NCBI RefSeq assembly: GCF_000819565.1
Contig: NZ_CP004393.1
Location: forward strand, 1,488,001-1,552,000
Direction of reading: 5' to 3'
Length of the DNA: 64,000 nucleotides
Source of the DNA: Celeribacter indicus
Lineage (GTDB): Bacteria > Pseudomonadota > Alphaproteobacteria > Rhodobacterales > Rhodobacteraceae
The notes below the pieces were generated by a model. That model worked only from the letters and a program-made list of their open reading frames with translations, was not told the origin of the DNA and did no database searches. Each line of letters starts with the position of its first letter. Position 1 is the first letter of the stretch. Positions 18,745 to 26,366 of the stretch are shown in pieces. A program made the translations under genes and the position numbers.

Positions 18745-19857
18745 TCACGCGCCGGGCGGCGGCGGGGGCGGGGCGATGGTGAAAAGCTGCGCAAGCTCGC
18801 GCACCTCCTCGGCCCGGAGCCAGCCGTCCTGGCCCGGCGTCCAGACATAGCTTTCCCGTTTCAGCGTGCCCCTGGCGGCCATCTGTCCCATTTCCGCCCT
18901 GGAATAGGGGCCTTTGGTCGCGCCGTTCTCGGCAATGTGCCAGACATGTTCCACCGGCGGCGGGGGCGGCGCTGTGCTGGCGGCGGCGGGACGCGCGCCC
19001 CAGGGGCCGCTCTGCGTCGCCATGCCCATGCCCATCCCGGCGCCCATTCCGGCCCCCAGGCCCGCGCCCATCGAGGCTCCCATGGCGGAATTCTCCGATC
19101 CCATGGCCTCGGCGGCGTTGAACTTCATGTAGCTGTCGAGATCGCCGACGATGCCCATGGAGGTGCGCTTGTCGAGGGCCTTCTCCACCGCTTCGGGGAG
19201 GCTGATGTTCTCGATGTAGAATTCCGGGATGGTCAGCCCGTAATCCGCGACCACTTTCGAGATCTCGGTGGCCACGAGCGTGCCGAGCCCGTCCGTGTTC
19301 GCCGCCATGTCGAGCACCGGAATGCCCGAGCCTGCGATGATGCGGGAGAAGGCCTGGACGATGATGTTGCGGATCTGGAAGGAGATCTCGTCCATGGTGA
19401 ATTCGCCGTCCGTGCCGACGATCTCGGTGAGAAACAGCGCGGGATCGGCGACTTTCACGGTGTAGGTGCCGAAGGCGCGCAGGCGCACCGGGCCGAATTC
19501 CGGATCGCGGCAGATGATCGGGTTCTTTGTGCCCCATTTCAGGTTGCCGAACCGGGTCGTGTCGACGAAGTAGATCTCCGACTTGAACGGCGAGCGGAAG
19601 CCGTGGTCCCAGTGCTGGAGCGTGGTGAGGATCGGCATGTTGTTGGTCTCGAGCATGTAGAGACCCGGCGGGAACACATCCGCGAGCTGGCCCTCGTGGA
19701 CGAAGACGGCGGCCTGTCCCTCCCGCACGGTGAGCTTCGCGCCGTATTTGATCGCATGGCCCTCGCGCTCGAACCGCCAGACCATCGTGTCGCGCCTGTC
19801 GTTGGTCCAGTGGATGACGTCGATGAATTCGCCGGAGAGGAAGTCGAAAATACCCAT
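18745..19857 (-). CDS. SPFH-domain protein with C-terminal GYF_2 domain (YdjI-like)
   Basis: 370 residues. The N-terminal MGIFDFLSGEFIDVIHW and the SPFH/band-7 region (about 25-215) match the family often labelled virion core protein-like. There is no N-terminal membrane helix. A Gly/Met-rich linker (about 258-285, repeated GxGAGMGxGM) leads to a GYF_2 domain (about 305-355; WHIAENGATKGPYSRAEMGQM, WLRAEEV). SPFH proteins oligomerise on membranes. GYF_2 domains bind proline-rich peptides, and the neighbouring zinc-ribbon protein has a Pro-rich N-terminus (PPVPPAPPAPDPAP), a plausible docking partner. It lies 21 bases after the DUF2927 stop. Confidence 0.88.
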   Translation of the reverse strand: MGIFDFLSGEFIDVIHWTNDRRDTMVWRFEREGHAIKYGAKLTVREGQAAVFVHEGQLADVFPPGLYMLETNNMPILTTLQHWDHGFRSPFKSEIYFVDTTRFGNLKWGTKNPIICRDPEFGPVRLRAFGTYTVKVADPALFLTEIVGTDGEFTMDEISFQIRNIIVQAFSRIIAGSGIPVLDMAANTDGLGTLVATEISKVVADYGLTIPEFYIENISLPEAVEKALDKRTSMGIVGDLDSYMKFNAAEAMGSENSAMGASMGAGLGAGMGAGMGMGMATQSGPWGARPAAASTAPPPPPVEHVWHIAENGATKGPYSRAEMGQMAARGTLKRESYVWTPGQDGWLRAEEVRELAQLFTIAPPPPPPGA

Positions 19858-19878
19858 GTCGGGGCCTCCTTGGTCTCG

Positions 19879-20838
19879 TCAGATATCCTCGCCCATCAGC
19901 TCGTAGGCGATCTCCGTCGCGATCGGACGGGCGATGTCGGGGGTCATGCCGGGCGCGAGCCGGGGATCGTAGAGGATGCGCAGCAGAAGTTCGTCATGGC
20001 GCGTGAGCAGCGCGAATTCCTCGTCGTCGTTGAAGATCGAGGGACGCGCGCGCGGGCTGTCGTTGGCCAGGCCCAGCCCCTGTGCCAGCTCCTCGTGGAA
20101 ACAGGACTGGCGCAGCAGGTCGGGATGTTCGGCACGGATGATCGCCACCGCGTTGCGATAGGCGCCGTCGTCCTTCGGATCGGAGGCGATGACGAGGCAA
20201 TAGGAAGAGCGCGGCATGTCCTCGATCGAGCGGATCGTGTCGGCGCCGAGCCCCGGTATGAGCTCCGCAAGGCGCGGTCCGATGGCGCGGCGTTCGTCCT
20301 CGCTCAGGACGAGCACATGGAAATTCGGCCGCGCGGAGAGGGAGATCTGATGGCCGCTCGCCCGCGCCAGCTGCGCGATGAGGCTGCTCAGCGTCCTCCG
20401 GTCTGTCTGGCGCCGGTCTTCCGGCACGGAGGGCCCGAATTCGAGGCCGATCCGCACCGGCACGTCCCAGCGATGCAGGTTCGAGGGCACGGCCTGTGCC
20501 ACGTAGCGACCGTTCACGAGCGTGTATTCGTCGTGCAGGGCGATCGCGTCGAAATTCGCCGCGAGCTGGCGCGCGAAGAAGGGCGCGTCGGGCCCGCCGC
20601 CATCGGTCCTGAGCAGGTTGTTGGACAGCAGGTCGCGCTGCACCCGCGCATAATAGACCTCGAGCAGGCGGCTTTCCTCGCTGCGGACCGTCGGGTCCGG
20701 GCGCGGGGCGGGCAGGGCGGCTTTCGTCGGCGGGCGCGTTTGCGGCGGGATGCCGGGGGCTTTCGGCGCGCAGGCCGACAGGGCGAGGCAGAGCGCCACG
20801 CCCGCAAGCGTCTGTCCGGCCCGCGCCGCCATGCGCAT
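19879..20838 (-). CDS. DUF2927 lipoprotein, putative HExxQ metalloprotease-like
   Basis: 319 residues with a signal peptide and lipobox LSAC (Cys23), so an exported lipoprotein. It belongs to DUF2927 by the block SCFHEELAQGLGLANDSP (about 246-263). The HEELAQ at 248-253 looks like a zinc-binding HExxH/Q helix, but protease activity is an inference. A Pro-rich linker follows the lipidated cysteine. The ATG overlaps the TelA stop by one base (TGATG). A second Met at codon 3 is an alternative start. It adds a periplasmic component to an otherwise cytoplasmic or membrane operon. Confidence 0.82.
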   Translation of the reverse strand: MRMAARAGQTLAGVALCLALSACAPKAPGIPPQTRPPTKAALPAPRPDPTVRSEESRLLEVYYARVQRDLLSNNLLRTDGGGPDAPFFARQLAANFDAIALHDEYTLVNGRYVAQAVPSNLHRWDVPVRIGLEFGPSVPEDRRQTDRRTLSSLIAQLARASGHQISLSARPNFHVLVLSEDERRAIGPRLAELIPGLGADTIRSIEDMPRSSYCLVIASDPKDDGAYRNAVAIIRAEHPDLLRQSCFHEELAQGLGLANDSPRARPSIFNDDEEFALLTRHDELLLRILYDPRLAPGMTPDIARPIATEIAYELMGEDI

Positions 20839-22016
20839 CAGCGCACCGCCGGTCCGGCAGCGTTGCCGCCCGATTTCGCGGAGGCGAGCGTGTCGCGCAG
20901 GTTGGCCTCGAGCGTCTGGAGCTCCTGTTCGGCCTCGGCGCGCTTGCGCTTGCCCTCGTCGGCGATGGCGAGGCTTTCCTCGATCGTGGCGATCAGCTCC
21001 GCATTCGCGGTCTTCACCGCCTCGATGTCGAACACGCCGCGCTCCATCTCGGTGCGGATCGTCGCATTCGCCTCGCGCAGGTTCTTCGCATTCGCGGTCA
21101 GAAGCTCGTTGGTGAGGTCCGTCGCCGCGCGGATGTCGCGTGCGGCCTCGGAGGAGCGCTGGATCGTCACGGCCTGGGCAAGCTGCGTCTCCCAGAGCGG
21201 CACGGTGTTGACGAGGGTCGAGTTGATCTTCGTCACCAGCGACTTGTCGTTTTCCTGCACGAGCCGGATCGAGGGCAGGGATTGCATCGTCACCTGGCGC
21301 GTCAGTTTCAGGTCGTGCACCCGCCGTTCGAGGTCGTCGCGCGCGGCGCGCAGGTCGCGCAATTCCTGGGCGCGGATGACCTGATCCTCCTCGGGGGCGG
21401 CGTCCACGGCGGCGGCGAGCGCGGGGATCTCCGTCGCGTCGAGCTCCCTGAGCTTGAGCTCGCCCGCCGCGATATAGATTGCAAGCTCGTCGTAGAAGGT
21501 GAGCGTCTTCTCATAGAGCAGGTCGAGCGACTTGATGTCCTTCAGCAGCTTGTGCTCATGGGTCAGCAGGCTGTCGGTGATGCGGTCGATCTGGCCCTGC
21601 ACATCCTCGTAGCGCGCCACGAATTTCGCCATCGGCGCCGCCCGGCCCAGGAGCTTCTCCCACCAGCTCCGCTTGCGCCGCACGTCGAGTTCGGAGACGG
21701 AGAAGCCGCGGATCGTGGTCACGATGGAGCTCAGGCTGTCGCCCGCCGGGCCGACATCCTTGTTCTTCACATCCGTCAGCATCGCCTGGGAGATTTCCTG
21801 GAGCTTCACCTGCGCACCGGAGCCGAAACGGACGATGGAATTCGTGTCCGTCATGTCGATCTCGGCCTTCGCGCGCTCGACTTCCGGCGCCGCGGGCGTG
21901 GCCGCGAGCCTTTCGGGATCGACCAGCTCGCCCTGCGGTTCGGGAAGGACGACGGACGTCACCTCCTCGACATCTTTCAACGCGGCCTCGGCCTTCTGGC
22001 GAACGGTGTCGGACAT
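20838..22016 (-). CDS. TelA-family toxic anion resistance protein
   Basis: 392 residues, mostly coiled helices, with the TelA core: LEKLLGR-like turn (WWEKLLGRAAPMAKF), KDIKSLDLLYEKTLTFYDELAIYI, VTMQSLPSIRLVQENDKSLV and LWETQLAQAVTIQRS. TelA proteins are linked to tellurite, lantibiotic and cell-envelope stress tolerance in Bacteria, without a known biochemical activity. The frequent partner XpaC is immediately upstream (24-bp gap), and the DUF2927 start overlaps its stop. Confidence 0.93.
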   Translation of the reverse strand: MSDTVRQKAEAALKDVEEVTSVVLPEPQGELVDPERLAATPAAPEVERAKAEIDMTDTNSIVRFGSGAQVKLQEISQAMLTDVKNKDVGPAGDSLSSIVTTIRGFSVSELDVRRKRSWWEKLLGRAAPMAKFVARYEDVQGQIDRITDSLLTHEHKLLKDIKSLDLLYEKTLTFYDELAIYIAAGELKLRELDATEIPALAAAVDAAPEEDQVIRAQELRDLRAARDDLERRVHDLKLTRQVTMQSLPSIRLVQENDKSLVTKINSTLVNTVPLWETQLAQAVTIQRSSEAARDIRAATDLTNELLTANAKNLREANATIRTEMERGVFDIEAVKTANAELIATIEESLAIADEGKRKRAEAEQELQTLEANLRDTLASAKSGGNAAGPAVR

Positions 22017-22040
22017 ATGTGGTCCCCCTGTTGTCCCGGA

Positions 22041-22937
22041 TTAAGACGTGATGCCCTCGCGGGCGAGGCGGTCGCGCAGCACCTCGATCTCGATATCCAG
22101 ATCGGTCTTGCTGTCGATCAGCAGCGCCTCGGTGCGCGCGGCGAAATTCTGTTCGAGATCGTCGAGCAGCGCGAACCAGTCCGCCCGCGCCTCCGCATTC
22201 TTCGAGCGTGTCCAGAGATCGGCATATTTCACCGTCGCGTCGCGCGCGCCCAGAAGATAGACGCCGAGATACCTGCGCGCCGCGGTGAGGTCGCGCGGAT
22301 CGTCCTCGACGGTGCGGAACATCGCGCGGGCGGTGGCGGCGAAGCGGTCGAACCGGCCCTGGGCCTGGCGGTCGCCTGTCCGTTCGAGCGCTTCGCGCAT
22401 GGCGTTCAGATGGGATTCGGCCTCGTCCACGGCGCGGGCGACGCGGTCCCGCTGGAACATGTCGACCTCGTCGAAGCCCTTGTTGCGGAGCGGGTCGAGC
22501 CCGAAGGCAAGGCTGTGCAGCACGGTGCCCAGAACGGCGAAGATCCCGGTTTCCACCGGCCCCCAGCCGAACCAGCCGACGAGGCCGAGGCCGAGCCCGG
22601 TGAGAACGGAGCCGAAGATCTTGCGCGGGATGGCGGGGCGGCGGGCGACGCGGCGCGCTTCATAGGCCTCCTCCGCCTTCAGCCCCTCGCGGGTGAGGAC
22701 GGCCGCGCCGACGAGACAGCCGAGGGCCAGAAGGTATCCGGCCATGGCGACGGGCGGGGCGGTGAACGCCTTCCACGCGAGCGGCAGGGCGGCAAGGAAC
22801 AGGAGGTTCGAGCGCGCCCCGACCCGCGTGGGCCGCTTGCCGTCGAAGGGGCGCGCGGCTGGCGGGCGGGGTGTGGTGCCGTCCCTGGGGCGGGACGACC
22901 CGTCGGGGGAATAGGTCGAGCCGTAGCGTCGCGCCAT
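22041..22937 (-). CDS. XpaC-family (5-bromo-4-chloroindolyl phosphate hydrolysis) protein
   Basis: 298 residues. A basic, proline-rich N-terminus is followed by hydrophobic segments (about 44-82 and 108-140), then a helical soluble half with RYLGVYLLGARDATVKYADLW, the XpaC hallmark. The family name comes from a phosphatase-plate phenotype; no phosphatase motif is visible. XpaC and TelA pair in many genomes. The ATG at 22937 lies three bases after the stop of a 28-codon membrane peptide. Confidence 0.85.
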   Translation of the reverse strand: MARRYGSTYSPDGSSRPRDGTTPRPPAARPFDGKRPTRVGARSNLLFLAALPLAWKAFTAPPVAMAGYLLALGCLVGAAVLTREGLKAEEAYEARRVARRPAIPRKIFGSVLTGLGLGLVGWFGWGPVETGIFAVLGTVLHSLAFGLDPLRNKGFDEVDMFQRDRVARAVDEAESHLNAMREALERTGDRQAQGRFDRFAATARAMFRTVEDDPRDLTAARRYLGVYLLGARDATVKYADLWTRSKNAEARADWFALLDDLEQNFAARTEALLIDSKTDLDIEIEVLRDRLAREGITS

Positions 22938-22940
22938 GGA

Positions 22941-23027
22941 TCACATTCCCTGCGCCTTGATCGTCACATAGAAGGTCAGCGCCACCAGAAGGTAATAGGC
23001 GAGTTTGGAGAACACGCTGTCGCTCAT
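22941..23027 (-). CDS. 28-residue single-span membrane peptide, first gene of the XpaC-TelA operon
   Basis: Reads MSDSVFSKLAYYLLVALTFY followed by VTIKAQGM: one hydrophobic helix with a short polar start. It ends three bases before the XpaC ATG. An AAAGGG-rich stretch lies upstream of the ATG. It is too short for ordinary gene finding, but a clear membrane-helix composition and tight spacing support it. Function unknown; it may be a small partner of XpaC or a leader for translational coupling. Confidence 0.6.
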   Translation of the reverse strand: MSDSVFSKLAYYLLVALTFYVTIKAQGM

Positions 23028-23130
23028 TCCGGCCCTTTCGATCGCCCGCTTGCGTCATATCCAGATATAGGAAGGAATCGCGCAACGTGAAAGGCTTGAG
23101 GGGACCGGCGCATGTGCTTTCCCCCTCGGC

Positions 23131-24381
23131 TCAGCCTTTGGGCGGTTTACCGCCGCCTTTCGGCCCGTTGTGCGATTTGAACCCGGCGGAGCGGGACTTG
23201 CCGCCTTTCGGGCCGCCATGCGACTTGAATCCGCGCGACTTGAACCCGCCGGGTTTGTCGCCGCCCTCGCGGCGCCGCGGTGCGCCGGAGCTGTCTCCCT
23301 CGCGCGTCTTCGCGCCCTCGGGCTTGCCCGCGCCATCCCGGCGCCTGAACCCGCCCGGCTTGCCGGAGTCCTCGCGGCGCTTGAACGGGCCGGGTTTCCC
23401 GCCCTCGGCACGGGGGCCGGTTCCGGCGGGCCTGTCGCCGCGCGCGGGCCGGTCCGGGCGGTCGCCCTGCGCCTTGAACCCGGCGGAGCGGGGCTTCGGG
23501 CCGGGTTTGCCGGGGCGCGGATCGCGGCCGGGCGTCTCCGTGCGCGGCCCGCCCTTGCCCTTGCGCATCACGTCGCGGCGCGGCTTGCCGTCCTCCTCGC
23601 GCTCGAGGCCGAGCTGGTCGCGCAGCACGCGCCCGCGCACCTCCTCCACCGCGCCGGGCGCGAGCGTGCCGAGCCGGAAGGGCCCGTAGGAGATGCGGAT
23701 GAGCCGGTTCACCGTGAGGCCGATATGCTCCATCGCGCGGCGGATCTCGCGGTTCTTGCCCTCGCGCAGGCCGACGGTGAGCCAGGCGTTCGCGCCCTGC
23801 TGGCGGTCGAACACCACCTCCATCGGCTGAAACTCCTCGCCGTCGATCACGACCCCGTGGCGCAGCGGCTCGAGCATCGCCTCGCTCGCCGTGCCCTTCA
23901 CCCGGACCCGGTATTTCCGCAGCCAGCCGGTGTCGGGAAGTTCGAGGCGCCGCTTGATCTCCCCGTCGTTGGTCAGCAGCAGAAGCCCCTCGGAGCTGAG
24001 GTCGAGCCGGCCGACGGTCATCACCCGCGGCAGGTCCGCGGGCAGCTTGTCGAAGACGGTCTCGCGCCCCTTCTCGTCCTTCGCCGTGGTCACGAGCCCC
24101 GCGGGCTTGTGATAGAGCCACAGGCGCGGCGGCTCGGGCTCGCCCACCTCCTTGCCGTCGACGAAGATCCGGTCCTTCGGCATCACGTTGAGCGCGGGAG
24201 AGGCGACCGTGCGCCCGTTCACCGTCACGCGGCCTTCCGCGATCATCGCTTCCGCATCGCGGCGCGAGGCGATGCCCGCGCGCGACAGCACCTTCGCGAT
24301 ACGCTCGCCGGGCGGCGTGCCGGGCGTCTTCGGCGCCTCGGAGGAGGGGGATGCGGGGCGGGAGGGGCGTTTCTTGTCCAT
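23131..24381 (-). CDS. rluB: 23S rRNA pseudouridine synthase (RluB-like) with long basic tail
   Basis: 416 residues. An S4 RNA-binding domain (about 25-75; RIAKVLSRAGIASRRDAEAMI) is followed by the RsuA/RluB/E/F catalytic domain with Asp127 in GRLDLSSEG. The block LREGKNREIRRAMEHIGL is typical of RluB. RluB isomerises a uridine in 23S helix 80 in E. coli; the exact site here is inferred. After residue 270 comes about 145 residues of Lys/Arg/Gly/Pro-rich, repetitive sequence (KPGGF, GFKSH and RRR/DGAGK themes), presumably disordered and RNA-binding. The gene stands alone between the XpaC operon and ompW. Confidence 0.9.
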   Translation of the reverse strand: MDKKRPSRPASPSSEAPKTPGTPPGERIAKVLSRAGIASRRDAEAMIAEGRVTVNGRTVASPALNVMPKDRIFVDGKEVGEPEPPRLWLYHKPAGLVTTAKDEKGRETVFDKLPADLPRVMTVGRLDLSSEGLLLLTNDGEIKRRLELPDTGWLRKYRVRVKGTASEAMLEPLRHGVVIDGEEFQPMEVVFDRQQGANAWLTVGLREGKNREIRRAMEHIGLTVNRLIRISYGPFRLGTLAPGAVEEVRGRVLRDQLGLEREEDGKPRRDVMRKGKGGPRTETPGRDPRPGKPGPKPRSAGFKAQGDRPDRPARGDRPAGTGPRAEGGKPGPFKRREDSGKPGGFRRRDGAGKPEGAKTREGDSSGAPRRREGGDKPGGFKSRGFKSHGGPKGGKSRSAGFKSHNGPKGGGKPPKG

Positions 24382-24419
24382 GCGCTGCCCATAGCCGAGA
24401 GCGGGAGGGTTGGGAAGAG

Positions 24420-24459
24420 CAAACAGGAGCCGGCCCGCGCCATCAGGACGCGGGCCGGC
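24420..24459 (-). terminator. Probable terminator of ompW
   Basis: On the minus strand an 11-bp GCCGGCCCGCG / CGCGGGCCGGC stem, followed by a T-rich but interrupted tract (TCCTGTTTGC). It is 44 bases past the ompW stop. Confidence 0.65.
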
Positions 24460-24502
24460 CCACGAGGGTCTCCTCTGGCGGCGAACCGCCGAAACCTCGG
24501 TT

Positions 24503-25123
24503 TCAGAACGTGTGGACGTAGGCCACGCCGAACACCCAGGGGTCGATCTCGGCCTCGCCGATCTTCGCCCCGTCGAGCTTCACGTCGCTGTCGATGTCGA
24601 TCCAGCGCACATCGGTGCGGAAGGCGTTCTTTTCGTTGATCTTGTAGTCGAAACCGGCGTGGAGCGCGAGGCCCCAGCTGTCGTCGAGGTCCAGATCGCT
24701 GCCCGCGACCGCGCCCTTGGCCTTCTCGTCGAAGAAGGCGGTGTAGTTCACGCCGACGCCGACGAAGGGGGAGAAGGTTTCACCGCTGTTGAAGTGATAC
24801 TGCACGGAGACGACCGGCGGCAGGTGCTTGGTCGAGCCGATCTTGCCCAGACCGTCGGCGTCGATGTCATGCAGGAAGGGAAGCGCGCCGAGCACCTCGA
24901 TGCCGATGTTGTTGGCGACGAAATATTCGAAGGTGACCGTGGGGCGCACGTTGTCGCCCACGTCGAGATCGGTCGAGCCGAGGATCGTGCCGTTGTCGGA
25001 CTTCGGCATCACGCCGTGCAAGCCGAGGCCGAGCGTCATCGTTCCGGCCTCCTGCGCGCTCGCGAGCGTCGGCAGGACACAGCTCATGGCCAGGGCGGAG
25101 GCGAGGAGGAGGTTGGTTTTCAT
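24503..25123 (-). CDS. OmpW-family outer membrane beta-barrel protein
   Basis: 206 residues with a cleavable signal peptide (MKTNLLLASALAMSC..., cut near ASAQEAG). The barrel shows alternating aromatic/hydrophobic strands, the OmpW block PPVVSVQYHFN and SPFVGVGVNYTAFF, and terminates in the outer-membrane signal VHTF (C-terminal Phe). OmpW proteins form narrow 8-stranded barrels thought to pass small hydrophobic compounds. A TTGAT-N4-GTCAA box 70 bp upstream suggests oxygen-responsive control by FnrL. A terminator follows. Confidence 0.93.
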   Translation of the reverse strand: MKTNLLLASALAMSCVLPTLASAQEAGTMTLGLGLHGVMPKSDNGTILGSTDLDVGDNVRPTVTFEYFVANNIGIEVLGALPFLHDIDADGLGKIGSTKHLPPVVSVQYHFNSGETFSPFVGVGVNYTAFFDEKAKGAVAGSDLDLDDSWGLALHAGFDYKINEKNAFRTDVRWIDIDSDVKLDGAKIGEAEIDPWVFGVAYVHTF

Positions 25124-25192
25124 TGGATATCCCTTTTCGTGTTCCTTGATCGCGCGCAGGGGAAGGCTTGGGACAGGGACGGCGGCGCGGCC

Positions 25193-25206
25193 TTGATTTG
25201 GGTCAA
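25193..25206. promoter_or_regulatory. FnrL-type box upstream of ompW
   Basis: TTGATTTGGGTCAA matches the FNR/FnrL pattern TTGA(T/C)-N4-(A/G)TCAA. It is centred about 76 bp upstream of the ompW ATG, a plausible activator position if the leader is about 35 bases. It is also 94 bp before the divergent tadA gene. Confidence 0.65.
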
Positions 25207-25299
25207 TCCGCGGCCGGGGTGCGACAAGCTGCCTCAGTTGGCGGCGGAGCGGGCGCGCGGGGCGCTTGCCAAGTGCGCGCGGGCAGGTCAGGAAGGGGC

Positions 25300-25749
25300 A
25301 TGAGGTTCCGGTCCCACATGGATATCGCCTTCGAGGAGGCGCGTGCCGCGGAGGCGCGCGGCGAGGTGCCCGTGGGCGCGGTCGTGGTCTCTCCCTCGGG
25401 CGAGGTGGTGGGGCGCGGCGGCAACCGCACCCGCGCCGACAGGGATCCGACCGCCCATGCGGAGATCGTCGCGCTGCGCGCGGCCTGTGCCGCGCTCGGG
25501 CGCGACCGGCTGCCGGGATACGATCTGTATGTGACGCTCGAACCCTGCGCGATGTGCGCCGCCGCCATCGCGAACGCCCGCATCGCGCGGCTCTACTACG
25601 GGGCGGAGGATCCGAAATCGGGCGGCGTGGCGCATGGCGCGCGGGTGTTCTCCCACCCGCAATGCCACCATGTGCCGGAGGTCTACGGCGGGATCGGCGC
25701 GCGCGAGGCCGAGGGGCTGCTCAGGGCCTTCTTCGCCGCGAAACGCTGA
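25300..25749 (+). CDS. tadA: tRNA adenosine(34) deaminase
   Basis: Converts A34 to inosine in tRNA-Arg(ACG). The 149 residues carry the deaminase motifs TAHAEIVAL (His53, Glu55) and PCAMCAAAI (Cys83, Cys86), which bind the zinc. PVGAVVVSPSGEVVGRGGNR is the usual front strand. The ATG at 25300 has GGAAGG close upstream (three-base gap). ATG 25318 is an alternative without a Shine-Dalgarno. The gene is convergent with the next small membrane gene. Confidence 0.95.
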   Translation: MRFRSHMDIAFEEARAAEARGEVPVGAVVVSPSGEVVGRGGNRTRADRDPTAHAEIVALRAACAALGRDRLPGYDLYVTLEPCAMCAAAIANARIARLYYGAEDPKSGGVAHGARVFSHPQCHHVPEVYGGIGAREAEGLLRAFFAAKR

Positions 25750-25753
25750 GCCG

Positions 25754-26002
25754 TCAGGCGTCGAACATCGCGTAGCGCGCGATGCCGTAGACGTAGAATC
25801 CCGCAAAGAGGATGTTGATCCACTTGAGCTGGCGTTCGCTGCGCAGCCATCCCATCGCGATCCAGATCAGGCAGAAGGGCAGCGACAGGAACAGGTTGAG
25901 CGGATACCAGTTCTGCACGATCGCCACGGTGGAGGCGATGCCGAGGGCAAGGGCGAGATTCTTCAGGGCGCGTTCGTGGCGCAGGAGCATGAGTTCGAGC
26001 AT
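25754..26002 (-). CDS. Small multi-span membrane protein, unknown
   Basis: 82 residues beginning MLELMLLRHERALKNLALAL. Hydrophobic stretches at about 15-30, 32-52 and 63-80 suggest two or three membrane spans, with a positively charged turn (RSERQLK). The family was not recognised. The stop is five bases from the tadA stop on the other strand. The open frame extends upstream, but composition changes sharply there to Arg/Pro-rich antisense-like sequence, so the Met at 26002 was chosen. Confidence 0.65.
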   Translation of the reverse strand: MLELMLLRHERALKNLALALGIASTVAIVQNWYPLNLFLSLPFCLIWIAMGWLRSERQLKWINILFAGFYVYGIARYAMFDA

Positions 26003-26366
26003 CGGAACATCCCGGCGACACCGCAGCCGCCAAAGGCCGCGGTCGAAATTTTCAAGGGTTGCAAGCTGTTGCGGCGCGAAGGCGCGGCAGGGGTGTTCTA
26101 GGACGAAACCCCGCCGGAATGCAAGGACAGCGGATGTGGCGGAGGGGCGGGCCCTCTGCGCGGAGCTGGCGCGGGCGCCGGGACAGGGGGGGAGAGGGGG
26201 CGTGCGCAGCGCGGATGGACGGGCGGGCGCATGGGCGCGCAGGCGGGGCGCGGGACGCGTGGTCTCCGGCCCTCCCGCCGTCGGGGCGACCGCGCCGGAC
26301 GTCCGGCCCGCCATGCCGCGTGCCGGTGCGATGACACGGGCACGGGCGGCGGCGGGCCGGGCGGGC
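26003..26366. other. 364-bp gap without a recognisable gene
   Basis: Very GC-rich spacer between two minus-strand genes. Open frames cross it, but all give Arg/Pro/Gly-rich products without family features. No tRNA, clear terminator or promoter was seen. Confidence 0.5.

Noticed and set aside
18001..21384. An 1127-codon plus-strand frame across SPFH, DUF2927 and TelA genes
   Set aside because: It is antisense to recognised, conserved genes and has low-complexity Arg/Ala content.
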